Source: Burkholderia dolosa
GTDB taxonomy: Bacteria > Pseudomonadota > Gammaproteobacteria > Burkholderiales > Burkholderiaceae
DNA length: 64,000 nucleotides
Reading direction: 5' to 3'
Assembly (NCBI RefSeq): GCF_902499135.1
Contig: NZ_CABVPR010000007.1
Location: forward strand, 62,001-126,000
Part shown: positions 25,460-34,752 of the stretch, piece by piece
Numbering within the stretch: the stretch's first letter is position 1
Layout: the number at the start of each line of letters is the position of its first letter
Translations under genes and position numbers: made by a program
The notes under the pieces: model-generated
The model's database searches: none
What the model was told of the DNA's origin: nothing
Seen by the model: only the letters and a program-made list of their open reading frames with translations

Positions 25460-26142
25460 GGTGGTTACCTGGGAGAGATCGCAAAACCATGGGCGGCAAC
25501 GGTGCGCCGCGTCGACTAAAAGGTAGCGAATCAATACCCGGCGAACCAGCCTACATAGGGATGAGCGAAGTCGCCGATCGGTGGGTCGGGTTATATGGAG
25601 GTTTAGTCGTGTATCGCGGCCGCCGTTCGGCCGCGACGACGCGCATCGCGCAACGCCGGCGTCCCGTTCGCGCGCTGTCGCGCACGAGCATGCATCGACA
25701 CGATGCATCGATCGTTCGCCGGACTCATACGTTCGTATAGTCCGTTGATCCGATCGTGTGGCGCCACACGACGAATGGCGATTCCGCGTGGTGCTCGCGC
25801 ATGCCCATTCAATCACCGGCCGCAAACGCGCGTTTCCCGATATGCACGGACGCGATCGCGCATCCCGCACCGCGACCGACGTGCGCATGCGCGCTGGTCT
25901 CGTGCCAATGGACAAACCGGCGTGCGCTGCGGAAATCCGAATCGGGCCGAACGACCGATACTCCGTTCACCCCGACGCCGCGACATCGTCGATTGTGCGG
26001 CTCCGATGCGGCCGCCGCACGCTTCGCCGCGACGGCCGCCGGAATGCGCGGTCGTAGCGACGCATCGCGACGGGCGTATCCGGAACCGGACGAAGCGCGC
26101 AACGGCGCCCGTCCCCGACACCACGTTCAACGAGAGGAAAGC
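25460..26142. other. Intergenic region between divergent AraC and BON genes
   Basis: 683 bases without a supported gene. Short frames in all phases are Arg-rich artefacts of GC content. It should contain promoters for the AraC gene (minus) and the BON gene (plus). A short repeat-like run of CGATG/CATCG motifs occurs around 25680-25720, but no ordered element is evident. Confidence 0.4.
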
Positions 26143-26493
26143 ATGCGCAACATCAAGCTCGCCGTATTGGCCCTGGTCCCGCTGTTCGCGGTGGCGACCA
26201 CGGCCGTTGCACAAGACGTCACCACTGCTCCGGCGTCGGCCGTATCGGCGCCGACCAAGAAGCAGCTGCGCCGCGCGAACTGGCACACCGAAACGCAGGT
26301 CCGCAAGGCGCTGACGTCGACGCGCGGCCTCACCGCATCGGACATCCGCGTCGTCGCGCGCGGCAACACGATTGCGCTCGACGGCACGGTGCCGGACGAC
26401 TCGCAGATCCAGCTCGCGCAAACGGCGGCGCAGGCCGCCGCGCCGAAAAAGTCGGTCGTCAACCATCTGTCGGTGAAGGAACCGGGGCATTGA
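26143..26493 (+). CDS. Periplasmic BON-domain protein
   Basis: Small exported protein of 116 residues. A signal peptide (LAVLALVPLFAVATTAVAQD) is followed by one BON domain: QVRKALTSTRGLTASDIRVV, ARGNTIALDGTVPDDSQI and a final AAPKKSVVNHLSV. BON domains bind membranes or phospholipids and occur in stress-induced periplasmic proteins. GAGAGGAAAGC precedes the ATG. It stands alone; expression in envelope stress is an inference from the family. Confidence 0.9.
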   Translation: MRNIKLAVLALVPLFAVATTAVAQDVTTAPASAVSAPTKKQLRRANWHTETQVRKALTSTRGLTASDIRVVARGNTIALDGTVPDDSQIQLAQTAAQAAAPKKSVVNHLSVKEPGH

Positions 26494-26703
26494 CGCATGG
26501 CCGTGCGGCGCGGCATCGCGACGACGGGAACGCGTGGATCGTTGCGTTGCGGCGGAGTTGCCGGAGAACGGGCCGTTTCCGAATAGCTCGGCTCCAGCAC
26601 CCGCCGATGAAAATGCGGCCGGGAATGTCCGGCCCGAACCGTGGCACGTGTATTGCTATGCGCAACACACTCCCATACCGTCCGCGGCGCACGCAACGAC
26701 ACC

Positions 26704-27612
26704 ATGACGCGCACATCCGGCAACATTCACATCGGCATTTCAGGCTGGCGCTACAAAGGCTGGCGCGGCACGTTCTACCCTGAAGACCTGAAGCAGGCCG
26801 CCGAGCTGCGATACGCATCGGGGCTGATGCAGACGATCGAGATCAACGGCACGCATTACAGTCTGCAGTCGATCGACAGCTGGCAGCACTGGTACGCCGA
26901 TACGCCGCCGGGTTTCGTGTTCAGCGTGAAAGGCGCGCGCTATCTGACGCACCTGCTGCGCTTTCGCGACGAAACGGCCACGGTCGCATGTGCGAATTTC
27001 TTCGCGCAGGGCGTGCTCGCGCTGAAGGACAAGCTCGGGCCGATCCTGTGGCAATTCCCGCCGTCGCTGCGTTTCGACGCGGCGCACATGGAGCGTTTCC
27101 TGAGCCTGCTGCCGCCCGATACGGAGGCGGCACTCGCGCTCGCTCGGCAGCACGATGCGCGCGTAAAGCGGCCGTATCTGCAGATCGACCGCAAGCGCAA
27201 ATTGCGCCACGCGGTGGAAGTGCGTCACGACAGCTTCGTCGATCCCGCGTTCGTGAAGCTGCTGCGCCGTTACAAGGCCGCGCTGGTCGTATCGGATTCG
27301 ACGGAACCGTGGCCGCAGTTCGAAGACCTGAGCGCGGACTTCGTCTACATGCGGCTGCACGGCACCGAAACGAAGTATTCGGGCGAATACTCGGATGCGG
27401 CGCTCGAACGCTGGGCGAACCGGATCGAAGCGTGGAGCCGCGGCGAGCAGCCGGCCGACGCGCGGCTCGCCGCCCCCGCGCTGCAACCGCCGCGCGCACG
27501 CACGCGCGACGTGTACTGCTATTTCGACAACGACGCGAAAACGAACGCGCCGTTCGACGCGCAACGCCTGATGGCGCGCCTCGGGCTGCATGCGCATGAA
27601 GCAGCCGCGTGA
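26704..27612 (+). CDS. DUF72 (YecE-like) TIM-barrel protein
   Basis: Protein of 302 residues with the DUF72 pattern: IHIGISGWRYKGWRGTFYPE at the start, TIEINGTHYSLQSIDSWQHW, FVFSVKGARYLTH, ILWQFPPSLRF and a late DVYCYFDNDAKTNAPF. The family has a TIM-barrel fold and no firmly assigned reaction; a link to DNA repair or nuclease function has been suggested. The ATG at 26704 gives the usual length. It converges on the UdgX-type gene 18 bases away, and such pairing with a DNA-repair enzyme is worth noting. Confidence 0.92.
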   Translation: MTRTSGNIHIGISGWRYKGWRGTFYPEDLKQAAELRYASGLMQTIEINGTHYSLQSIDSWQHWYADTPPGFVFSVKGARYLTHLLRFRDETATVACANFFAQGVLALKDKLGPILWQFPPSLRFDAAHMERFLSLLPPDTEAALALARQHDARVKRPYLQIDRKRKLRHAVEVRHDSFVDPAFVKLLRRYKAALVVSDSTEPWPQFEDLSADFVYMRLHGTETKYSGEYSDAALERWANRIEAWSRGEQPADARLAAPALQPPRARTRDVYCYFDNDAKTNAPFDAQRLMARLGLHAHEAAA

Positions 27613-27630
27613 CGGCGCGCGGGTACGCCG

Positions 27631-28293
27631 CTATGTGCGCCGCTGCGCGAGCTTCTTCGCGTCGCGCAGCGCGGCGACGATTGCCGCATACGCGCGATCG
27701 CGCGTGTCGGCGTCCGGCGCACGCAGCGCGAACGACGGATGATAGGTTGCGACGACGAAACGGTCGCCATGCCGAACGACCTTGCCGATCGCGTCCTGCA
27801 AGCGCGATTTCGGATCTTCGAGCACGGCCTTCAGCGCAGTCGCGCCCAATGCGACCACCACGTGCGCGCCCACGCCGTCGAGTTCCTTGTCGAGCCAGTA
27901 ACGGCACGCGTCGACCTCGCGTTGCGCGGGCGTCTTGTGCAAACGCCGCTTGCCGCGCGGCGTCCATTTGAAATGCTTGACCGCGTTGGTCACGTACACG
28001 TCGCCGCGGCCGATGCCCGCTTCGGCGAGTGCGTCGTCGAGCAGCGCGCCGGCCGGTCCGACGAACGGCAGACCCTGCAAGTCCTCCTTGTCGCCCGGCT
28101 GCTCGCCGACCATCATGATCGGCGCGTGCCGCGGGCCCACGCCCGGCACGCCCTGCGTCGCGTTCGCCCATAGCGGGCAGCGGCGACACGCGTCGAGCGT
28201 CGCCGGCTGCTGATCGGGGTCGACGTCGGGCACGCGCGGGCTTTCGCGTTCGGCGGCCGACGTCGGTTTGACGGTGCGTCGGGTCGTGGTCAT
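27631..28293 (-). CDS. UdgX-type uracil-DNA binding protein/glycosylase
   Basis: Uracil-DNA glycosylase superfamily protein of the UdgX branch, 220 residues, which can form a covalent complex with DNA at uracil sites. The catalytic motif is GEQPGDKED and the distinctive loop is GKRRLHKTP, whose His is the covalent residue in studied members. Four cysteines for an Fe-S cluster appear to include CRRCPLW and DACRYW. Motif 3 is [10 protein letters not shown]. The ATG at 28293 is chosen; the extension to 28368 has no support. It converges on DUF72. A role in uracil repair or tolerance is inferred. Confidence 0.9.
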   Translation of the reverse strand: MTTTRRTVKPTSAAERESPRVPDVDPDQQPATLDACRRCPLWANATQGVPGVGPRHAPIMMVGEQPGDKEDLQGLPFVGPAGALLDDALAEAGIGRGDVYVTNAVKHFKWTPRGKRRLHKTPAQREVDACRYWLDKELDGVGAHVVVALGATALKAVLEDPKSRLQDAIGKVVRHGDRFVVATYHPSFALRAPDADTRDRAYAAIVAALRDAKKLAQRRT

Positions 28294-28597
28294 CGTTCGT
28301 CGCGCTTCGTCGCGCGGTGGTTCGCCGTCGTCCGTCGGGTATGACGGACGGATACCCGACGCAAGCAAACACCGTTCCCGTCGAGCGCACGACGCGCACT
28401 CGTCGCGACCGGGCGCGCAACGTGCTTATCGGACGCACGCACGCATGCACGCGGACCCGTCGATCGTGCCGCGACGGCAGCGCGACGCGTCTGCCGGGCC
28501 GAACGAGCGCCCGCATCGAGCGCGGTCCGGCGCCCGCGGTAAATTCTGCACGGCACGCGGCGGCCCGGCAGCCCGAAACCGCAAAGGAGAAAAAACG
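28294..28597. other. Intergenic region between UdgX and the small membrane protein
   Basis: 304 bases without a gene. It contains a 9-bp inverted repeat (GTCGGGTAT at 28334-28342, ATACCCGAC at 28352-28360) 41 bases upstream of the UdgX start, a plausible operator. A strong AAAGGAG lies before 28598. Confidence 0.45.
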
Positions 28598-28768
28598 ATG
28601 ACCCTGCTCATCTATCTGGTCGGATGGATCATTTTCATCGGCGGCGTCGCCTGGGGCCTGACGATGCTGCACGTCGCGCAACACGTGATCGCGATCGTGG
28701 CCGTCATCCTGTTCGGCATCGCGGTGATCACCGGTGCGACGCGCGCACGCAATCGCGACCGGTCGTAG
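28598..28768 (+). CDS. Small two-helix inner-membrane protein
   Basis: Fifty-six residues with two hydrophobic segments: LLIYLVGWIIFIGGVAWGL and IAIVAVILFGIAVITGA, ending in a charged RARNRDRS tail. AAAGGAGAAAAAACG gives an excellent ribosome-binding site at the ATG 28598. Similar tiny membrane proteins are common in Burkholderia and related genera and have no assigned function. It is too short for a confident family call, but the start signal makes it very likely real. Confidence 0.8.
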   Translation: MTLLIYLVGWIIFIGGVAWGLTMLHVAQHVIAIVAVILFGIAVITGATRARNRDRS

Positions 28769-28789
28769 CGCGACGCGCGCATGCGCGTC

Positions 28790-30232
28790 TCACGCATGCA
28801 CACCCGGCACGCGCTCGGCCCACGGCGCGGCCCGCTCGAGCTGCGCGGCCAGCGAAAACAGCAGCGACTCCGCCCCGAACGCGCCGGCGAACTGGCTGCC
28901 GATCGGCAATCCGTGCCCGTCCCAGAACAGCGGCACCGACATCGCCGGCTGTCCGGTCGCGTTGAACCACGCGGTGAATGGCGAAAAGCTGTGCGACCGG
29001 TCGATCAGCGCGTCGATCGACAGCGTATCGTCGTCGATCGCCAGTTCCGCCGGCGGCTTGGGCGGCGTCGCGAGCGTCGGCGTGAGCAGCACGTCGTAGC
29101 GCGTCATCAGCGCGCCGAACGTGCGGCCGAGCGCATGGATCCGGTCGACCGCCGCCGCATAGTCGGCGCCGGACACGCTGCCCACGTCGCGCACGATGAT
29201 GCGCGTACGCGCTTCGATCTCGTCGTCGCGCACCGCGCGGCCGCGCCGGCGCGCGACGTCGTCGAGCATCGCACGCGTCTGCGCGCCGATGATCGTGAAC
29301 ACCGTGCGGAAAAACTCGGCCGAATCGACCGGGCTGTCGAGCGATTCGACGTCGTGGCCGAGCGACGTCAGCAACGCGACAGTGTGCGCAAGCGCGTCCC
29401 GGCACGCGGGTGCGACCGGCCACGGCCGCGCTTGGTCGATCACGCCGATGCGCAGCCGCCCCGGTTCGCGCTGCGTCGCCGACAGGAACGTGTGCGGCTC
29501 GTGCGGCGCCGCGTACGGCGCGCCGACGTCGGCGCCGGCCGTGACGTCGAGCAGCGCCGCACTGTCGCGCACCGAGCGCGTGATCGCATGATTGATGCCC
29601 ATTCCCGCCCATCCTTCGCCGGCCGCCGGCCCCATGGGCGTGCGGCCGCGCGTCGGCTTCAGCCCGAACACGCCGCAGCACGACGCCGGCACGCGCAGCG
29701 AGCCGCCGCCGTCGTTGCCATGCGCGAACGGCAGCGCGCGAGCCGCGACGAGTGCGGCCGCGCCGCCGCTCGATCCGCCCGCCGTCGCGTCCGCGTGCCA
29801 CGGATTGCGCGTCGTGCCGAAGCGCGTCGACGACGTGCAGTACGATGTGCCGAACTCCGGCGACAGCGTCGTGCCGGCGATCGGGATGCCCGCGCGCTTG
29901 AGCCGCACGACGAGTTCGCAGTCGAAGTCCGCACGGTAGTCGCCGAACAGATGCGAGCCGTTCGCCATCCGCGCGCCGCGCACCGGCGTGAACAGGTCCT
30001 TCGTCAGTATCGGCACGCCGGCGAGCACGCTTTCACGGCCGGTGATGGCCGCCGCGAATTCGCGCGCGGGCGCTTCGAGCCGCTCGGCGACGGCGTTCAG
30101 CGCGGGATTTACGGCATCGACGTTGGCAAGCGCGGCTTCGACGAGTTCCGTGGGCGTCACTTCGTTGCGGCGCACGAGGTCGGCAAGCGCGATGCCGTCA
30201 TGGGTGGCGATGAGTGTCCGAAAGTCGTTCAT
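28790..30232 (-). CDS. Amidase-signature family hydrolase
   Basis: Serine amidase of 480 residues using the Ser-cisSer-Lys triad: Lys in ILTKDLFTPV, cis-Ser in TAGGSSGGAAAL and the nucleophile Ser in NDGGGSLRVPAS. Substrate specificity (aliphatic, aromatic or peptide amide) is not evident. It is the last gene of a minus-strand run, 40 bases behind the MFS gene at 31502 and following the outer-membrane protein gene at 32503. The three could import and hydrolyse one amide compound under the AraC-type regulator at 33602. Confidence 0.93.
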   Translation of the reverse strand: MNDFRTLIATHDGIALADLVRRNEVTPTELVEAALANVDAVNPALNAVAERLEAPAREFAAAITGRESVLAGVPILTKDLFTPVRGARMANGSHLFGDYRADFDCELVVRLKRAGIPIAGTTLSPEFGTSYCTSSTRFGTTRNPWHADATAGGSSGGAAALVAARALPFAHGNDGGGSLRVPASCCGVFGLKPTRGRTPMGPAAGEGWAGMGINHAITRSVRDSAALLDVTAGADVGAPYAAPHEPHTFLSATQREPGRLRIGVIDQARPWPVAPACRDALAHTVALLTSLGHDVESLDSPVDSAEFFRTVFTIIGAQTRAMLDDVARRRGRAVRDDEIEARTRIIVRDVGSVSGADYAAAVDRIHALGRTFGALMTRYDVLLTPTLATPPKPPAELAIDDDTLSIDALIDRSHSFSPFTAWFNATGQPAMSVPLFWDGHGLPIGSQFAGAFGAESLLFSLAAQLERAAPWAERVPGVHA

Positions 30233-30272
30233 GAGTATCGTGGTGTTTCAGCGAGGAGAAAGCGAACGCGCG

Positions 30273-31502
30273 TCATGCGTCGTCGCGACAAGTGAACGCG
30301 GCGAGCAGCCACATCAGCGCGACGGCCGCCGCGCCGACGGCGATCGCGCCGATCGCGGGCCGCAGCCCGCCGAATGCGCGGACGCCGGCCAGCACGACGA
30401 GCGGGCTCACGAACTGGCCGAAATACAGCGCCGCCGTATAGCCGCCGAGGCCGCGCCCGCGCAGCGCGAGCGGCAGCGCGCGCATCAGCGGCAGGATCGC
30501 GTTCGGCGCCGCGAGCCCGGCGCCGATGCCGTGGATCACGACGGCGATCAGCACCGCTTCGACCGACTGCGCACGCGAGAACAGATAAAGACCGGCCGCG
30601 AGCAGCGCGAGCAGCACGACGTTGACCATGCGCCGCCCGACGCGCTCGCGCAGCCACGGCCATGCGACCGAGCCGCCGAGCGTCGCGAGCAGGCCGGCGC
30701 CGGACGTCATCCCGATCATCGTCGACGAGCGCTCGCCGATGCCGATCATCAGCTGCGGCATCTGCACCGGCACCACGAACGTACAGATCATCGCGATGCA
30801 GATCAGCAGATAGCCGACCGCAAGGATCGCGCCGAGCCGTCCACACGGCGGCTCCGGCGCGCTTGTGTACGCCGCGCCGGGCGCGTGCGCGGTGCGCAGC
30901 GGCTCCCACAGCAGCAGCGCGATCGCCGGGACGAGCAGGATCGGCAGCAGATACAGATAGAACGGATAGCGCCACGAGTGTTCGCCGGCCGCGCCGCCGA
31001 TCACGAAGAACAGCGTGCCGACGATGCCGATCGTCACCACCTGCCGATTCACGTAGCGCACGCGCATGTCGCCGTGCCAGTAATCGCCGATCAGCGTCGT
31101 GCAGCACGTCATCACGCACGCTTCCGCGATGCCGAGCACGATGCGGCACGCGAGGATCGCGCCCAGGCCGTCGAGCAGCGCGGGCGCCGCGCCGACGATG
31201 CCGTAGATCAGCGTCGCGACCAGCAGCAGCATCTTGCGGCCGACGCGGTCCGCGAGCCAGCCGGCGAACGGCGCGAACAGCGCGATCGCGAGCGCGGGGC
31301 CGGTCGCGACGAGCGGCACGAGCCCGGCCGCGGCCGGGTTGGCCGGCACGAATTCCGCCGCAAGCTTCGGCAGAACCGGCGCGATCATCACCGCGCCCAT
31401 CACCGTCAGGCTGCTGCCGAGCAGCAGCACCGCGCCCTGCGCGACGCCCGGCTCGCGGCGCCCGATCGCGACCGCGGAATTGCACGACGAAAGCCGATTC
31501 AT
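30273..31502 (-). CDS. MFS transporter
   Basis: Inner-membrane secondary transporter of 409 residues with about 12 hydrophobic segments. The loop motif appears as GWLADRVGRKMLLLV. The ATG at 31502 has GGGGAGCTTTCG before it. It lies 14 bases after the outer-membrane protein gene and 40 bases before the amidase. Together with those genes it suggests uptake of an amide or its product, although drug-efflux type carriers look similar and export cannot be excluded. Confidence 0.9.
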   Translation of the reverse strand: MNRLSSCNSAVAIGRREPGVAQGAVLLLGSSLTVMGAVMIAPVLPKLAAEFVPANPAAAGLVPLVATGPALAIALFAPFAGWLADRVGRKMLLLVATLIYGIVGAAPALLDGLGAILACRIVLGIAEACVMTCCTTLIGDYWHGDMRVRYVNRQVVTIGIVGTLFFVIGGAAGEHSWRYPFYLYLLPILLVPAIALLLWEPLRTAHAPGAAYTSAPEPPCGRLGAILAVGYLLICIAMICTFVVPVQMPQLMIGIGERSSTMIGMTSGAGLLATLGGSVAWPWLRERVGRRMVNVVLLALLAAGLYLFSRAQSVEAVLIAVVIHGIGAGLAAPNAILPLMRALPLALRGRGLGGYTAALYFGQFVSPLVVLAGVRAFGGLRPAIGAIAVGAAAVALMWLLAAFTCRDDA

Positions 31503-31516
31503 CGAAAGCTCCCCGA

Positions 31517-32503
31517 TCAGAACGAAATGGCGGCGCGCAGCGCGATCTGGTAACCCTCGCTGCGGTTCTTCGCGCCGAACTCCTTGTAGACGTGCAGCCA
31601 GAACGCCGGCCTGCCGGGCTCGACATAGCTGATCGCGGGGCCGAGTGCGTTGACGCTCGAGCGGTTGCCGTCGACGTTCGGGCCGCGATCGTCGCTCAGC
31701 TGCCGATACACGTAGCCGCCGATCCCGACGGTGAACGGCCCGATGTGCCGACCCGCGGCGAACTCCTGCCGGAATTCGGTGCCGCTGCGGTAGTCGGTCG
31801 CGCGGTTGGTCGTGTGCTGGTCGATCTCGATGCTGGTCGACAGCTCGAACCCGCCCGGCGTGATATACGTCGCGCCGACGATCGGCGACAACGTCCAGTG
31901 GTTCGAGCCGGGATTGATCAGCCGCGTGCTGCGGTACGCGCCGGTCGGCGCCTGCACCTGAAGCGCGACGTTCACGAACAGGTTGCGCGACGACCACGCG
32001 AGAATCAGCGGCTGGACGTCGATGTCGCCGATGCCGACCGGATTCGCGGACAGCGGGATCGCGCCGCCCGGCGTCGGCACGGTTGTATGCGCGCTCATCC
32101 CGAGAAACGGCACGACGGCGCCGAAGCCGACGTTCGCGCCGAACAGCTTCGCGTTCGTCATCCGGATATACGCGACGCTCCACGACGCGACGTCGACCGC
32201 GAAGTCGTTCGGCACGCGGTTGCCGGCCGCGTCCTTCAGCGTGTGGGCCGAGTAGTACGCGAAGCGCGTCGCGAACGTGCCGTTCGGCGTCGGCGGCGGC
32301 AGGATGCCGGCGCCGAAATCGAAGACGCCGTACGGCGTGATCGGCGCGCCGTTCTCGGCGGCGTGCGCGGTGCCGGTGCCCGCGTAAAGAAGCGTCGTCG
32401 CGAGCGCGCCGGCCGTCGCGACGGCCTTGGTCGCCTTCGCCGCGGTCGCCTTCGCAGCCGCGCGTCGGCGCGCGCTCGCGCGCCGCTGTGTCGTGATCTC
32501 CAT
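31517..32503 (-). CDS. SphA-like/phenol-degradation-type outer-membrane beta-barrel protein
   Basis: Protein of 328 residues. The long Ala/Lys/Arg-rich N-terminus with a hydrophobic core ending in TAHAAENG is probably an unusual signal peptide. It is followed by a barrel-like region with alternating residues and NPVGIGDIDVQPLIL, FVNVALQVQAPTGAYRSTRL (in parts) and a Phe-ended C-terminus (ALRAAISF), typical for outer-membrane insertion. Relatives (SphA, MetA-pathway) are encoded with aromatic-compound degradation genes. It sits first in the amidase-MFS run, 80 bases behind the AraC gene. Confidence 0.82.
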   Translation of the reverse strand: MEITTQRRASARRRAAAKATAAKATKAVATAGALATTLLYAGTGTAHAAENGAPITPYGVFDFGAGILPPPTPNGTFATRFAYYSAHTLKDAAGNRVPNDFAVDVASWSVAYIRMTNAKLFGANVGFGAVVPFLGMSAHTTVPTPGGAIPLSANPVGIGDIDVQPLILAWSSRNLFVNVALQVQAPTGAYRSTRLINPGSNHWTLSPIVGATYITPGGFELSTSIEIDQHTTNRATDYRSGTEFRQEFAAGRHIGPFTVGIGGYVYRQLSDDRGPNVDGNRSSVNALGPAISYVEPGRPAFWLHVYKEFGAKNRSEGYQIALRAAISF

Positions 32504-32582
32504 CGTCCCGTTCCATCCATCGTCGATTGTGTCGATGGAGTATGGGAACGCCGAAATCGCGAGCGTTATCCGCTTTTGGTAA

Positions 32583-33602
32583 TTATTGCGGCGCGCGCTT
32601 CAACGTATCGGACGGCAGTTCGCCGAACAGCTGCCGGTAGTGCAGCGAGAAGCGGCTCAGGTGCCAGAATCCGCAGCGGAACGCGACGTCGCCGACCGAT
32701 CCGGTCGCCGGCGACTGCCGGCGCAGCTCGCGCCGCGCCGCATTGAGCCGCAGCACGCGCAGGTAGTACGCGGGGTTGGTGCCGAGCGCTTCCTCGAAGC
32801 AATACTGCAGCTTGCGCCGGCTGGTGCCGACCGCGCGACACACGTCGAGCACCGTGAGCGGCGCGTCGGGCTGCGCGGCCACCAGTTCGCGTACGCGGCT
32901 GACGATGCGCCGCCGCGCGGTGCCGTCGAGCCGGACCGGCGGCCGCCCGGTTTCGGCGATCCGTTCGAGCTCGAGCAGTACCGCGTCGTGCAGCGTCTTG
33001 CACGCCTGCGGATACGCGAACGCGTCGGCGGCCGCGTCCGCCGCGTCGAAGCTGGCGACCAGGAACGCCTTCAGCGCGTCGTAGCGTTGCCCGTCCAGCG
33101 TCACGAGGTAGACCGAATCGGCCGAACGCTCGCGGTCGTCGTCCCCGTCGAGCGCGGCAAGCGACGCGAGCGCTTCGGCCGGCAACGTCAGCACCGCGAT
33201 GTCGTGCCGGTCGGGCGTGCGCAGCTCCGGCAGCGACGTGCCGTTCGATACGAGCAGCACGCGCTCCTGCAACGCGCCGCCGCCGCAATAGCCGGGGCCG
33301 TCGGTCTGCAGCGGCACGCTGAACGACGTCACGTACGCGGCGGTCGCGCCGCGCTTGAGCAGCGAGCGGTTCACGCGCTCGCGCAGCAGCTGCATGTCGC
33401 CGACGCGGAGTTCATGAAGCGTTCCGCGGAACGGGCCTGGCGACATCTGGTCGAGCTGCAGCGCCCAGCCGTCGATGAATTGCGCGTGCGCGTCGACGTC
33501 GTCGCTTTCGAAATGCCGATTCACGATCGACGCGCCCGGCGGTGCTTCGGTGGCGCCGCAAGCGGGCGCGGATGCTGCATGCAGCGCTGTGGTCGATTCC
33601 AT
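32583..33602 (-). CDS. AraC-family transcriptional regulator
   Basis: Regulator of 339 residues. The C-terminal HTH is seen as LTVLDVCRAVGTSRRKLQYC and, for the second helix pair, GSVGDVAFRCGFWHLSRFSL then HYRQLFGELPSDTLKR. Start ATG at 33602 with GGAGCGATC upstream. It is upstream of, and in the same direction as, the outer-membrane protein, MFS and amidase genes, so it probably controls them. It is also divergent from the LysR gene at 33798. The N-terminal domain has no recognisable ligand motif. Confidence 0.9.
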   Translation of the reverse strand: MESTTALHAASAPACGATEAPPGASIVNRHFESDDVDAHAQFIDGWALQLDQMSPGPFRGTLHELRVGDMQLLRERVNRSLLKRGATAAYVTSFSVPLQTDGPGYCGGGALQERVLLVSNGTSLPELRTPDRHDIAVLTLPAEALASLAALDGDDDRERSADSVYLVTLDGQRYDALKAFLVASFDAADAAADAFAYPQACKTLHDAVLLELERIAETGRPPVRLDGTARRRIVSRVRELVAAQPDAPLTVLDVCRAVGTSRRKLQYCFEEALGTNPAYYLRVLRLNAARRELRRQSPATGSVGDVAFRCGFWHLSRFSLHYRQLFGELPSDTLKRAPQ

Positions 33603-33797
33603 GATCGCTCCGGGCGGGATCGGTGTGCGTGGTTCGCATATCGCCCGGAGAAAATAATCGCGCAATCGGGGCTTGCCCCGGGGCCGACACGCGATGCGGT
33701 CGGCGCAACGCTCCGCGCATCGATCGCGTCCCGCGCCGTTGGGCTTGCCGGCCGAATCATGCACAATACGCGGCATCTGAAATGCGGAGACCCGTCC

Positions 33798-34718
33798 GTG
33801 GGCATCAACTTCGATCTGACCGACTTGCAGGCGTTTCGCGCGGTGGTGGAGCTCGGCAGCTTCCGGAAGGCCGCCGACGCGATCAGCATCTCGCAGCCCG
33901 CGTTGAGCCGCCGGATCGACAAGCTGGAAGAAGCGCTCGGCGTGCGTCTGTTCGAGCGCACGACGCGCAGCGTCACGCTGACCACCGTCGGCCGCGTGTT
34001 CGCGCCGAGCGCGGAGCAGCTGCTCGACGATCTGGACGCCGCACTGCTCGGCATCCGCGACGTGTCGTCGAGCCGACTCGGGCACGTGACGATCGCGTGC
34101 GTGCCTTCGGTCGCCTACTACTTTCTGCCGAACGTGATCGCGAACTATCACCGCCGCTTTCCGCGCATCCGCGTCAAGCTGCTGGATGCGAGCGCGAACG
34201 AGGTGCTCGGCGCCGTGATCAGCGGCGAGGCCGATTTCGGCGTGAGCTTCATGGGCAGCCAGGAAGCCGAGATCGAGTTCAAGATGCTGCTGCAGGAGCG
34301 GTTCGTCGCCGCGTGCCGGCGCGACCATCCGCTCGCGCGCAAGAAGCGCGTGACGTGGAGCGAGCTTTACGAGCACGAGTACGTGTCGGTCGACAAGACG
34401 TCCGGCAACCGGCTGCTGCTCGACCAGGCGCTGTCCGCCGTCGCGCCGCCGGCGCCGAGCGTGTGCGAGACGCGGCACGTGACGACGATGCTCGGGCTGA
34501 TCGAAGCGGGGCTCGGCGTCGCGGCGGTGCCGTCGATGGCGATGCCCGGACACGACCACCCTATCCTCACCAGCGTGCCGCTCGTCGAACCGGTGGTGAA
34601 GCGGCGCGTCGGCATCGTGAAGCGCCGCGGGCGGGCGCTGACGCCGGCCGCCGATGCGTTTCACCGGATGATCGTCGAGGCGAAGCGCGGCGGCGCCGCC
34701 GGCGGTGCGGCGACGTGA
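33798..34718 (+). CDS. LysR-type transcriptional regulator
   Basis: Regulator of 306 residues from the GTG at 33798, which has GGAG eight bases before it. The helix-turn-helix is GSFRKAADAISISQPALSRR followed by IDKLEEALGVRLFERTTRSV, and the effector domain contains GVSFMGSQEAEIEFKMLLQE. Its end lies 34 bases before the symporter start at 34753, a tandem arrangement suggesting it drives or is co-transcribed with that carrier. It is divergent from the AraC gene. Confidence 0.9.
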   Translation: MGINFDLTDLQAFRAVVELGSFRKAADAISISQPALSRRIDKLEEALGVRLFERTTRSVTLTTVGRVFAPSAEQLLDDLDAALLGIRDVSSSRLGHVTIACVPSVAYYFLPNVIANYHRRFPRIRVKLLDASANEVLGAVISGEADFGVSFMGSQEAEIEFKMLLQERFVAACRRDHPLARKKRVTWSELYEHEYVSVDKTSGNRLLLDQALSAVAPPAPSVCETRHVTTMLGLIEAGLGVAAVPSMAMPGHDHPILTSVPLVEPVVKRRVGIVKRRGRALTPAADAFHRMIVEAKRGGAAGGAAT

Positions 34719-34752
34719 CGGCGCCAGCAGAGACCGCGAGGAAGTCCGCATC

